Made by a program: the position numbers and the translations under genes. Positions 55,405-64,000 of a DNA stretch of 64,000 bases are shown piece by piece (position 1 is the first letter of the stretch; the number at the start of each line of letters is the position of its first letter). Source of the DNA: Monoplex corrugatus. Its lineage: Eukaryota; Mollusca; Gastropoda; Littorinimorpha; Ranellidae. Below the pieces are notes generated by a model. That model searched no databases and was not told the origin of the DNA. It saw nothing but the letters and a program-made list of their open reading frames with translations. The stretch covers positions 22,704-86,703 of the forward strand of contig JAPXFY010000146.1 in assembly GCA_030674185.1 (NCBI GenBank), in the 5' to 3' direction.

Positions 55405-55790
55405 GAGTGCGATTAATCCTTAAAAACCCTATTATTTACATACGGCATACTACACATTTACTCTCCTCCGTGCATACTCAAGTACACATACATATGCATA
55501 TATATGTAGCCAGAAATACAGTGAGAAAGAGGTCGGAGGGAAGTTCAGTTCAGTTCATATTGCTTACAGCCCAGTCGACTACGACAGCAATGTCAGGGCG
55601 AACAATACGTCAACAACCACCTGTCAAAAGATAAGTCAAAAACCATGCTCACCTTGCAAGTCTAAATTGCAATTGATTAATCCTTATAAACCCCATTCTT
55701 CACATTTGGCGTACTACACATTACCTCCATGCATACACAAATACACATGCATGCATAGCCATAAAGAGGGTGGGAAAGGTGGAGGGAGGG
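55405..55790 (+). repeat. Diverged ~265-bp direct duplication
   Basis: 55413-55540 and 55674-55795 share GATTAATCCTTA.AAACCC, GGC(A/G)TACTACACATT, CATGCATAC and a GGAGGGA end. Between them lies a family A-like piece A14 (55545-55630: CATATTGCTTACAGCCCAGT..GTCAGGGCGAACAAT). Confidence 0.7.
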
Positions 55791-55795
55791 AACAC

Positions 55796-56281
55796 AAAGA
55801 GTGGAGACTGACAATAATGGTACATTTACCAAGACTACAGCAAGGCAAGAAGGCTAACTGGTCTTCATGGGGTGGGACCTGGGAAATCAACCTCTCCCCC
55901 CAATGTTTTATACCAAGGCAGCTGGGCAATGCCCTGCTCTTCATGATTTTCAACTGACATGGGATCTTCAGCATGCGCAACCAGAAGTTTGATTTTCCAG
56001 TCAAACTGAAGATAAAAGTCAAGGAACAGAACATGACAGAGATAGCAGCAATACAAAACTTACCTCCATTGAATGTGACCACAGCTCTAGTGGTACCCTT
56101 CTGTAGAAGCAGGACTGGTACGTGATGCCAGCAGACGTCCTCCTGGTAACAGCGAATTCAGAAAATAGGACCTGATCCCGACTTTGGAACCTCCATTGTC
56201 TTCGTGCTGCTTTCATTTCTTTGAATGGTCATCGTCACGTTTTATTTCTTGGCTGGAAAAAGAATTTGGATTTTTAACCTG
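55796..56281. other. Non-coding, nothing recognised
   Basis: Frames of 63-122 residues on the minus strand show no domain. Confidence 0.5.
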
Positions 56282-57196
56282 TTCTGGACAATACATATCT
56301 CACCTGTCTCACCTGTCGGCGTCACCGGGAACAGTGTTGGCCGCTGCACATGATGTCCTCACAAGTTGCCTCCAGCACTCTCGATCTTGGCTAAGTCTGA
56401 CCACCTCCTGGAGTTTCTTGCCACTGATGTTTGTGATGTTTCTAGCAAGTGATGCAGGTGGCCGTCCTCTGTTTCTCTTTCCTTCCACTTTACCTTGGAG
56501 GACAGTGGACATCAAGTCTGTTCTCTCATTACGGATTGCGTGTCCAACATATTTCAGTTTCCTCCGTTGTATGAGTACTAGAAGCTTGCGTGTAGTACCC
56601 AACTCATTCAGTATGCTTTCATTTGAGCGCCTATCCGTCCATTTGACCCTCAGCAGTCTTCGGTAAAACCACAGCTCTGCTGCTTCCACTCGTCTTTCAT
56701 CCTCTTTCTTCATTGTCCATGCCTCGCAGCCGTATAACATCACTGGCCAGACAAGACATTTTAAGAGTTTTATCTTAAGGTCTGCTGTTATGCTGTGGTC
56801 TTTCCAAATATTGTTCAATTGAACCATACTGTTCTTGGCCATTCCAATTCTCATCTTTATGTCTTTTGAGCATGTTCCATCGTGTGTCTTGACTGAACCT
56901 AAATATCTAAAGTCCTTGACATTTTCTAGAGGGACTTGGTTTAGCATGATCTGGTCCTGTCTAGTGTTATATTTGCCTGCAACATGCATAACCTTTGTCT
57001 TCTTTGAATTTAAGTCCAGCCCAGCTGCCTTTCCAACCCGGTCTACCCTGTACAGGATCCTCCTAGAGCCTGTAATGTTGTCTGCCAGTAATCCTGTGTC
57101 ATCTGCGTAGCGTAAATTTGACAGGTTTCTACCACCAATATTTACTCCCATGTCTTCTATGTCTGCTTCTCTCATGATATGTTCAGTGACAATACA
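56282..57196 (-). mobile_element. RTE-like LINE, 5'-truncated at RT
   Basis: Minus-strand 3' half of a LINE, starting just before YADD at the border with Tc1 copy 1 and ending in a short 3' end with two ACAGGTGAG words (56285-56309). The upstream half does not reappear beyond the Tc1 element, so the truncation was at or near this point before the Tc1 insertion. Confidence 0.8.
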
Positions 57197-57211
57197 TATA
57201 CTCCTAATCAT
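56309..57211 (-). pseudogene. RT C-terminal half, open frame
   Basis: A 300-residue frame without stops. VTEHIMREADIEDMGVNIGG leads to LRYADDTGLLAD (catalytic pair at 36-38), then KVMHVAGKY, DFRYLGSVKTHDGTC, LYGCEAWTMKK, WFYRRLLRVKWTDRRSNE, RRKLKYVGHAIRNER and GKRNRGRPPASLARN. The first palm Asp and the endonuclease are missing. The first five residues (MIRSI) are translated from the terminal repeat of the Tc1 element, so the ATG is not native. It differs from the 30-33 kb family in sequence, although the domain layout is the same. Confidence 0.85.
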
Positions 57212-58809
57212 AATTTAAGGGCCACTTCTTCCTTCCTCTCTAATTTTAAGTTGAAATAATTGACAATGTTTAGAATTGATTCTATGTTTTATTTCATCAT
57301 TTCCACACCTGTTTTGGAAAAAGAAATTAGCACAATGACCCATTAGTGAACAGCACATGCATTTAAAGGAACATCCCCCCCTTTTCAAAAAACAGAAAGT
57401 GTCAGATTTGGCCAATCTGTTTTCAATATCGCGTGTGTCCGCCCCGAGCCTGGATGCATGCTTCACAGCGCCGATGCATCGACCCCACAAAGGTACGGAG
57501 TGTGTCCTGAGGGATGGCCGCCCACTCGATCTGCAGGATGTCGACCAGCCTGGCCAGGGTGCCCGGTGGGGGGTGGTTGTCCCTGATGCGCCTCCCGAGC
57601 ACATCCCAGAGGTGTTCAATTGGGTTCAGGTCAGGTGAGCACGCTGGCCAGGCCATACGGACGACTTCATGCTGCTCCAGGAAGTCGGTCACAAGGCGTG
57701 CTCGATGCGCAGGTGCATTGTCGTCCTGGAAGATGGCGCCTTGACCAAGGTCCACAAGCGCAGGCAGTGCCACGGCCGCCAGAACCTCGTCCCGGTACCG
57801 GACCCCGTTCAGGATGCCGTCAATGGGGAGCAGGGGGGTCCGGGTACCACGGCTCATGCCACCCCACACCATCACCGACCCGCCGCCGTACCGGTTATGC
57901 TCTTGGACAGTGGCGTCAGCGAACCTCTCCCCTTGACGTCGCCACACCCGAGCCCGGCCATCGTTAAAGGTCAGGGTGAACCTGGACTCATCCGAAAACA
58001 AGACCCGGGCCCACTGTTGCCTTGTCCAGGTCACGTGCTCCCTGGCCCAGGTCATGCGGCGCACTCTGTTGACCGGTGACAGCACGGGTCGGACGGCCGG
58101 TCTCCGTGACCTCAAGTTTGCCTCATGTAGCCGTCTTCTCACCGTGCTGCAGCTGATGTTAGCACCTGTTGCGTCCCTCAGCTGACCCCTCAAGGTCACC
58201 GCAGTGGATGCCCTTTCCCTCATGACGGAGAGGGCAAGGTAGCGGTCTTGCTGTCTTGTCGTTACTCTGGGTCGACCCGTGTGACGCCTTTCCTGGACTG
58301 CTCCAGTCTCATTGAAGCGCTCCAGCAGTCTCTGGATTGTGGAATGCGACACTTCAAGTCGTCTAGCAACTTCCCGCTGCGCTAGGCCTTCATCAAGCAG
58401 AGCGAGGGCTCTCCCCCCGCTGCTCATCCGTCATCTTGCAAGCATGGTTAAAACGAACCAAGAACGGGTCCTTTTTATCCTCGTCTGCGGGCAACTTTGG
58501 CTGGAGTAGTGTTCAAAAAGGGCTTGCCTTGCACGTGCAAAGCGAATTTTGTCGTTACCTTGCCTGCGTCGTCAGAGAGACCCTGCTGAAGATTCGACAA
58601 TTTCGTGTGGAAATTGTCTTCCTTGGGCCGCCCATTGCAAATCGGCAAATCCCCAAACACATGCCAAAAGGAAACTGCAATGTTGTCTGAGCTCTTATCC
58701 ATTCAGTTACGGCAACGAATTGGAGAAAAGAGTAAGAGAAAATAGGTTATTTCTCCTTTCAAAAATTGACTCAAAAACGTTCCTGGCCCTTCAATAATGA
58801 CGTGTAGTA
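57199..58809 (-). mobile_element. Tc1-like transposon, copy 1
   Basis: 1,611 bp between TA dinucleotides (57197-57198 and 58810-58811). Terminal inverted repeats of about 28 bp: one end TACTCCTAATCATAATTTAA, the other TACTACACGTCATTATTGAA, both followed by GGGCCA. Encodes a single transposase. Copy 2 at 61525-63126 is inverted; outside the TA the flanks differ, so the two are separate insertions rather than a duplicated block. The left flank is LINE sequence, the right flank leads to family A copy A15. Confidence 0.95.
57423..58427 (-). CDS. Tc1-like DD34E transposase, almost intact
   Basis: 334 residues, close to the usual ~340. Residues 9-38 form the first helix-turn-helix (LDEGLAQREVARRLEVSHST); GRPR at 51-54 is the AT-hook-like linker; a second HTH covers about 75-105. 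The catalytic triad is D146 (LFSDESRF), D236 (FQDDNAPAH) and E271 (NPIEHLWD), with 34 residues between the last two, which defines DD34E Tc1 elements. VWGGMS at 188-193 is the Gly-rich box. Compared with copy 2, an extra G in the G-run at 58414-58419 shifts the first codons, so this frame starts MSSGGRALAL instead of a start reading MTDEQRGRALAL. Apart from that start, the enzyme is complete by eye. Confidence 0.93.
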   Translation of the reverse strand: MSSGGRALALLDEGLAQREVARRLEVSHSTIQRLLERFNETGAVQERRHTGRPRVTTRQQDRYLALSVMRERASTAVTLRGQLRDATGANISCSTVRRRLHEANLRSRRPAVRPVLSPVNRVRRMTWAREHVTWTRQQWARVLFSDESRFTLTFNDGRARVWRRQGERFADATVQEHNRYGGGSVMVWGGMSRGTRTPLLPIDGILNGVRYRDEVLAAVALPALVDLGQGAIFQDDNAPAHRARLVTDFLEQHEVVRMAWPACSPDLNPIEHLWDVLGRRIRDNHPPPGTLARLVDILQIEWAAIPQDTLRTFVGSMHRRCEACIQARGGHTRY

Positions 58810-58831
58810 TATATTTTCATAAAAATTATTG

Positions 58832-59515
58832 TTCAAAAGCTCAGCCGACTGCTAAGAGCCATATCAGGCGTATAACCGCTTCAAAACATACAAAACAGCG
58901 ACGGGAAAAACGAAAAGTACACACAATGCATTCGCGCACATAATCCAAGGACATGACCCATACTAGATGGTGCTGGGGGTCGGCTGGGCCAGCTGATTAT
59001 ACCAACTTTCAGCTGAAGTGAAGCCTGCCGACGGTCAGTCCCCCCCCCCCCCCACAAATGTTTTTTTTTAAAGTTAGGAATCCTGTGTGCTCTCCCCCAG
59101 TTTTTCCCCCGTTGGTGCGTATATCCAGAATTGGATTCTGCCGACGTCTACACATCAAGCAAGCAAGCAAGCAAGCAAGCCCCCGGCGTTGAACACTCCG
59201 CCCAATCTATCGCACTGGGGAGATTTAAAAAATACACCCGAATACAAATATATGCATACATGACCATAAAAACAGGCATAAATTACCTAAAATTACTTTC
59301 GCATATCATCTTCCTAGAGCCAAAAATGCACTTAATAGTTAATACATGTACCCAATAATCAATTCTAAGAAAAAGTATGCTAGACTTACACACAGGTGAA
59401 TGGACCATTAAGGCATACAAATGATAAATGACAAAGCAAAGAAGAGGAATTTTCTAGCACAGAAGGTAGGGATACTATTCTGAAAGAGCCCCCGGCATCC
59501 CCACGGAAGAAAATA
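58832..59515 (+). repeat. Family A copy A15, split by unrelated DNA
   Basis: Left part 58832-58962 (AGCTCAGCCGACTGCTAAGA..AATCCAAGGACATG), right part about 59178-59515 (CCCCCGGCGTTGAACACTCC to CCCCCGGCATCCCCACGG). The 215 bp between (58963-59177) has a C-run and T-run (59039-59072) and ends in a (CAAG)n run. Confidence 0.75.
59156..59180. repeat. (CAAG)n microsatellite
   Basis: About six CAAG units at the inner border of family A copy A15. Confidence 0.93.
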
Positions 59516-59621
59516 ATTCGCTTCTCAAGATGGCGTCTAAGCGCTTTAAATAAAATCCATTTACGCTGACACAGATGTCACGTGACTGGTGAAATTCAGA
59601 ATGACGTAAGCCGTATACCTG

Positions 59622-59733
59622 CACACAAGCCCTGGAGAGGTCTTGGCGCTCTATCTTGTTTTCTTTATATCATACCTGTACACAAACCCTGGACAGGTCT
59701 TGGCGCTCTATCTTGTTTTCTTTATATCAGTCA
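59622..59733. repeat. 56-bp direct duplication
   Basis: TACCTG(C/T)ACACAA(G/A)CCCTGG, A(G/C)AGGTCTTGGCGCTCTAT and CTTGTTTTCTTTATATCA occur twice in a row with few changes. Confidence 0.93.
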
Positions 59734-60392
59734 CTGAAACAATTTGCATTGTTGTGAAATGCATTTCTTCATCTGCCATGTCATTAAAATAAAGTACTTC
59801 TGCATTGCACTATCACCCTATACGTCATAGAGACCCATGTACTGGTGACCCAAACATGCCATTGCTCGGTTTCTATTAATCTCCACCTTAATTTTCTTAA
59901 GACTACTACCCTTTCCACACCACAGAGGGGAGAGAGAGAGAGATTTGAATAATTACATTTTAAAAGGGCATGACTCGAAATGGTAACACTTGACCTCCTT
60001 TGACAATACTGATCGATTTGATTCCGTGTACGTCAGCACCCACACCAGGTGATATGTTCGACAGGAATAACCATTCCAGGGAAGTGGGGGAACGAGGATC
60101 TTATCTATCTTACACTGACATCAGCACATTGTGTTAAGATGGGCAGTAACTGAGTAAGGCCAGTCTTCACGTAGCGCACCTCATGGTTCGTATCCGCAAC
60201 CGTTTGGGTTATTCCACACACGAAATGAAAATAAAAATTTTTAAAAGCGAAATACAAGTGCTTTGAAAGAGGAACTGTCTATAGACACCAAATTAGCCTG
60301 TCAGTTTTTATTTAAAACATGGCACCGGAACAACCAAAGCAAGCACTGTGTCTACGGAATTCTGAACGCAGTGTTTTGTATGAAAGAGAAAT
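59734..60392. other. Non-coding, nothing recognised
   Basis: Includes a short GA run at 59926-59942. No coding family and no shared repeat seen. Confidence 0.5.
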
Positions 60393-60393
60393 A

Positions 60394-60837
60394 CAGTGGA
60401 ACTCTGTTATAGCGAGAGCGGACGGCCCAGGCACATTTTCTCGCTATTGCCGAGTTCTCGTTATTCCCAAATGACTAATTTACCAAGGGAAACAAAGGGA
60501 AATAATCTTGGCACCGGCGCCGTCGATGTGTTCATAATTAATCGATAGTGTCCCTTGATTACACACCGCACAAGGACGCGCCTTTCGTTGTTTTTCTTTG
60601 TTACCGGCCACCACGATATGTGCCCTACCGGGAACTTGACGAGGTGGGGGTGGGGCTAGTGGCGAGAACTTTTGTGACCAGGAAGGATAGAAAATCTCGT
60701 TATTACGAGATGATTATCCACTAACTCTCGTTAAACCCAATGGTTTATTCTTAAAGATTAAGGATAAAAAACGGGGATTGAAAAATGTCTCGTTACTACA
60801 GTGTTCTCGTTATTACAGTTATTAATGGACTCCACTG
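60394..60837. mobile_element. pogo/Tigger-like MITE
   Basis: 444 bp between TA dinucleotides (60392-60393 and 60838-60839). Left end CAGTGGAACTCTGTTATAGC, right end reverse-complemented CAGTGGAGTCCATTAATAAC. Subterminal TCTCGTTATTAC words recur on both sides (60413-60465 and 60692-60818). CAGTGGAAC plus TATAACGAG-like ends and TA targets are the signature of pogo/Tigger elements. No transposase frame remains, so it is non-autonomous. Confidence 0.85.
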
Positions 60838-61483
60838 TATAGGCCTACAGCAGAGAGGAAGTATGGATTTTAGGTGAACATTCTTTTGAAACTAAGCCAG
60901 TGTTACGAGTTGATCAAGGCGCTTGGTCTTTATGGAAATCTCTTCAATAAATACATTATACATCCTTATGTTCAAAGTTTGATCATAAATTTGTTGGATT
61001 TTGAACCACGTCTGGTTTTTCTCTTCCGCGGTATTTTTCTCCCCCTCCCTCTTTAACCGTTGTCATGCCGCTTTTTCAGCATTTCCACAGAGGAACGGTT
61101 TGGTGCACAATAAGCCCCGCCCAAATGTTGGAAAAGTTCTCATGCGAAAGTCAAAAGTTTCGATACCTCGTGCGGGGGAAAAAGCAAAATGTTTAGTAGC
61201 AAAGACCTTTCTACATTCAATTCTCATCCAACTGAGATTTCAAAGGCCGTTTCTGAAAACATGTACTGAGATTATTCGAAGTGTAATCATGCTCGACAAG
61301 AAAAAAATGAAATAATCGAAAAGACACTGTCACGCATTTCAACGAACAGGACAATATAAAAAAAATCATAAATGGCTTTATCAGCGTGTCATCACTTAAA
61401 CCGTGCACTCTTAAATCCTGCGATTCTGTAGCTCACCTGGTTATTACAGCTTAAACCACCAATCTAACCAGTTATAAATGGGT
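60838..61483. other. Non-coding, nothing recognised
   Basis: A 104-residue frame (61001-61315) shows no domain I know. Confidence 0.5.
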
Positions 61484-61524
61484 ACCTACCCATGTGGGGA
61501 TGCCGGTGGCGCTTTCAGTATATA

Positions 61525-63126
61525 TACTACACGTCATTATTGAAGGGCCAGGAACGTTTTTGAGTCAATTTTTGAAAGGAGAAATAACCTATTTTCTCTT
61601 ACTCTTTTCTCCAATTCGTTGCCGTAACTGAATGGATAAGAGCTCAGACAACATTGCAGTTTCCTTTTGGCACGTGTTTGGGGATTTGCCGATTTGCAAT
61701 GGGCGGCCCAAGGAAGACAATTTCCACACGAAATTGTCGAATCTTCAGCAGGGTCTCTCTGACGACGAAGGCAAGGTAGCGACAAAATTCGCTTTGCACG
61801 TGCAAGGCAAGCCCTTTTTGAACACTACTCCAGCCAAAGTTGCCCGCAGACGAGGATAAAAAGGACCCGTTCTTGGTTCGTTTTAACCATGCTTGCAAGA
61901 CGACGGATGACGGATGAGCAGCGGGGGAGAGCCCTCGCTCTGCTTGATGAAGGCCTAGCGCAGCGGGAAGTTGCTAGACGACTTGAAGTGTCGCATTCCA
62001 CAATCCAGAGACTGCTGGAGCGCTTCAATGAGACTGGAGCAGTCCAGGAAAGGCGTCACACGGGTCGACCCAGAGTAACAGCAAGACCGCTACCTTGCCC
62101 TCTCCGTCCTGAGGGAAAGGGCATCCACTGCGGTGACCTTGAGGGGTCAGCTGAGGGACGCAACAGGTGCTAACATCAGCTGCAGCACGGTGAGAAGACG
62201 GCTACATGAGGCAAACTTGAGGTCACGGAGACCGGCCGTCCGACCCGTGCTGTCACCGGTCAACAGAGTGCGCCGCATGACCTGGGCCAGGGAGCACGTG
62301 ACCTGGACAAGGCAACAGTGGGCCCGGGTCTTGTTTTCGGATGAGTCCAGGTTCACCCTGACCTTTAACGATGGCCGGGCTCGGGTGTGGCGACGTCAAG
62401 GGGAGAGGTTCGCTGACGCCACTGTCCAAGAGCATAACCGGTACGGCGGCGGGTCGGTGATGGTGTGGGGTGGCATGAGCCGTGGTACCCGGACCCCCCT
62501 GCTCCCCATTGACGGCATCCTGAACGGGGTCCGGTACCGGGACGAGGTTCTGGCGGCCGTGGCACTGCCTGCGCTTGTGGACCTTGGTCAAGGCGCCATC
62601 TTCCAGGACGACAATGCACCTGCGCATCGAGCACGCCTTGTGACCGACTTCCTGGAGCAGCATGAAGTCGTCCGTATGGCCTGGCCAGCGTGCTCACCTG
62701 ACCCCAATTGAACACCTCTGGGATGTGCTCGGGAGGCGCATCAGGGACAACCACCCCCCACCGGGCACCCTGGCCAGGCTGGTCGACATCCTGCAGATCG
62801 AGTGGGCGGCCATCCCTCAGGACACACTCCGTACCCTTGTGGGGTCGATGCATCGGCGCTGTGAAGCATGCATCCAGGCTCGGGGCGGACACACGCGATA
62901 TTGAAAAGAGATTGGCCAAATCTGACACTTTGTTTTTTGAAAAGGGGGGGATGTTCCTTTAAATGCATGTGCTGTTCACTAATGGGTCATTGTGCTAATT
63001 TCTTTTTCCAAAACAGGTGTGGAAATGATGAAATAAAACATAGAATCAATTCTAAACATTGTCAATTATTTCAACTTAAAATTAGAGAGGAAGGAAGAAG
63101 TGGCCCTTAAATTATGATTAGGAGTA
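61525..63126 (+). mobile_element. Tc1-like transposon, copy 2 (inverted to copy 1)
   Basis: 1,602 bp between TA dinucleotides at 61523-61524 and 63127-63128. The same TIRs as copy 1: TACTACACGTCATTATTGAA at the left, reverse-complemented TACTCCTAATCATAATTTAA at the right. Nearly identical to copy 1 apart from small indels. Inserted into the TATA-like box of family A copy A16. Confidence 0.95.
61889..62904 (+). pseudogene. Tc1-like transposase, two frame-breaking deletions
   Basis: The frame starts MLARRRMTDEQRGRALALLD at 61889, which is probably the native N-terminus of the family. It is broken near 62079, where 8 bp (GACAAGAC) present in copy 1 are missing, and resumes at about 62133 through FSDESRF, VWGGMS and FQDDNAPAH. 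It is broken again near 62704, where 5 bp (TGAAC) are missing just before the catalytic Glu; the frame ends at SPDPN. The last part, EHLWDVLGRRIRDN, is in the third frame and ends at 62904. This copy cannot make an active enzyme. Confidence 0.93.
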
Positions 63127-63590
63127 TAGTATCCCCACATTCTGGTCATTCTGTGCTACACATTTCCTCTTTAATGTCGTTTCTTTCTCCTTTGCTTTGT
63201 CTTATTTTCTGCCTTGTTGGTCCATTCACCTGTGTGTGTTCGATAAAGTCATGTACTTTTAAGATTGATAATTGGGTACACGTATCAAGTGTGCATTTTG
63301 GGCTTTAGGAAAAGGATATGCGGAAGCAGTTTTAGGTAATTAAGGCCCATTCTTATACACGTTTTAGTGTCCTTAGTTATCTTTAAATTTGTATTCAAGT
63401 GTTTTTTAAATCCCCTGTGCGATAGATTGGACAGACTGGACAACGTCAGGCTCATGGGCATCTTAGATTACGTGCACGAATGCATTGATGTGTTAATAAA
63501 TTCTCTTTTTCCTGTTGAATATCATGCGTTGTTTTGAAAAAGTGATAGCCCCGATATGACTACGCAGTCGGCTGGGCTTTACACAAAAAT

Positions 63591-64000
63591 AACGGGTGCC
63601 TGATCGCCAGGGTGACAGTTACGATCCGTCTGAAAAAAATGACCTGATAATAGCAAGGTCTCTACTAGACTACTATCTCTACTCCAACGACCTCGAAAAG
63701 TGGGACAAATCGAGCAGTTTTACTTAAAGATTAGTAATTTCGGCAAAGGTACAGTTCAGTTATCTGGAATTTTGCGGATATACAGGCTATATACATGACC
63801 TAATTGCTTCCAGTCTAAATCCAAGCAATAACCTCAATAACCGTCTCGCAATTACGTCTGTGCCGTGTGCGTGTATCATTGTATGCGAGTACGTATGCGT
63901 GTGAAGATGTAAGGGCTACAACAATCAACCCCTCTTTTAAAGAGGAACTTCGGGGCACAATGGATTTGCGCATATTCTTAACGATGTTCCCCTGGCACTG
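63591..64000. other. Right edge, nothing recognised
   Basis: No repeat or coding pattern seen; a GTGTGCGTGTATC-like stretch near 63865-63905 only. Confidence 0.5.

Larger units (their letters stand above)
61484..63590 (-). repeat. Family A copy A16, split by Tc1 copy 2
   Basis: Minus orientation. Left piece 61484-61522 (TACCCATGTGGGGATGCCGG, GCGCTTTCAGTA), right piece 63129-63590 (GTATCCCCACATTCTGG, GCTACACATTTCCTCTTT, TTGGTCCATTCACCTGTG, CCTGTGCGATAGATTGG, ACTACGCAGTCGGCTGGGCT). The two pieces join perfectly across the Tc1 element at the TATA-like word. Confidence 0.85.

Noticed and set aside
57514..58079. Plus-strand frames of 76-136 residues over the Tc1 element
   Set aside because: Antisense shadows of the transposase frame; they recur identically in copy 2.
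59530..59625. AAGATGGCGTCTAAGCGC followed by GTCACGTGAC, resembling a promoter/start of a housekeeping gene
   Set aside because: The frame stops after seven codons and no downstream coding sequence is seen.
1..64000. tRNA genes or tRNA-derived SINEs
   Set aside because: I looked for GGTTC(A/G)A(A/T)(T/C)CC B boxes with an A box upstream and found none convincing by eye.

Overview
This 64-kb window looks like intergenic DNA from an animal nuclear genome. I could support no host protein gene, tRNA or rRNA gene. The repertoire (an I/Nimb-like LINE, RTE-type LINEs with TGATGA-like tails, L2-type LINEs with a GCGCTATATAAA-(ATT)n 3' end, a Tc1-like DD34E transposon, a pogo-like element and very many micro- and minisatellites) fits a lophotrochozoan, most likely a gastropod mollusc. 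That assignment is inference; no single-copy gene supports it.

Layout. 0.7-4.0 kb: a decayed I/Nimb-like LINE on the minus strand. 4.9-6.3 kb: an internally deleted LINE between 14-bp target-site duplications. 6.3-11.6 kb: short repeats, a 20-bp and a 28-bp minisatellite, and the first copies of two local repeats: a nested palindrome ('hairpin repeat', copies H1-H7) and an interspersed repeat carrying a TATA-like box ('family A', A1-A16). 11.6-19.1 kb: two L2-type LINEs on the minus strand; the first splits an older repeat and the second keeps an open RT frame. 19.6-26.8 kb: five tandem units of about 1 kb (U1-U5), each with a hairpin repeat and a CA-rich tail, invaded by a BED-finger MITE (U1), a 45-bp satellite (U2) and a foldback MITE (U3). 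27.1-29.1 kb: head-to-tail family A copies split by a 590-bp MITE whose inverted second copy lies at 42.5 kb. 30.3-33.2 kb: two RTE-type LINE copies facing each other. 33.3-41.8 kb: a 40-bp satellite, then a 47-bp satellite cut in two by an almost complete RTE-type LINE. 43.7-46.5 kb: a GAGTCGTCGTC-rich array. 46.5-56.3 kb: family A copies with RTE fragments inside them, T-rich degenerate repeats and weakly characterised DNA. 56.3-63.6 kb: a 5'-truncated LINE, two Tc1-like elements in inverted orientation and a pogo-like MITE between them.

How it fits together. The window is a nested record of transposition. Orders that can be read from junctions: family A before the 590-bp MITE and before Tc1 copy 2; the tandem unit before L2 copy 1, the BED-finger MITE and the foldback MITE; the 47-bp satellite before the RTE-type LINE. 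The enzymes present are LINE endonuclease/reverse transcriptase and Tc1 transposase. The least broken are Tc1 copy 1 (57.4-58.4 kb), the RT of L2 copy 2 (17.0-18.9 kb) and the 37.3-40.4 kb LINE, which has one frameshift. The MITEs carry no transposase and would depend on partners outside this window. All family and copy counts were made by eye.
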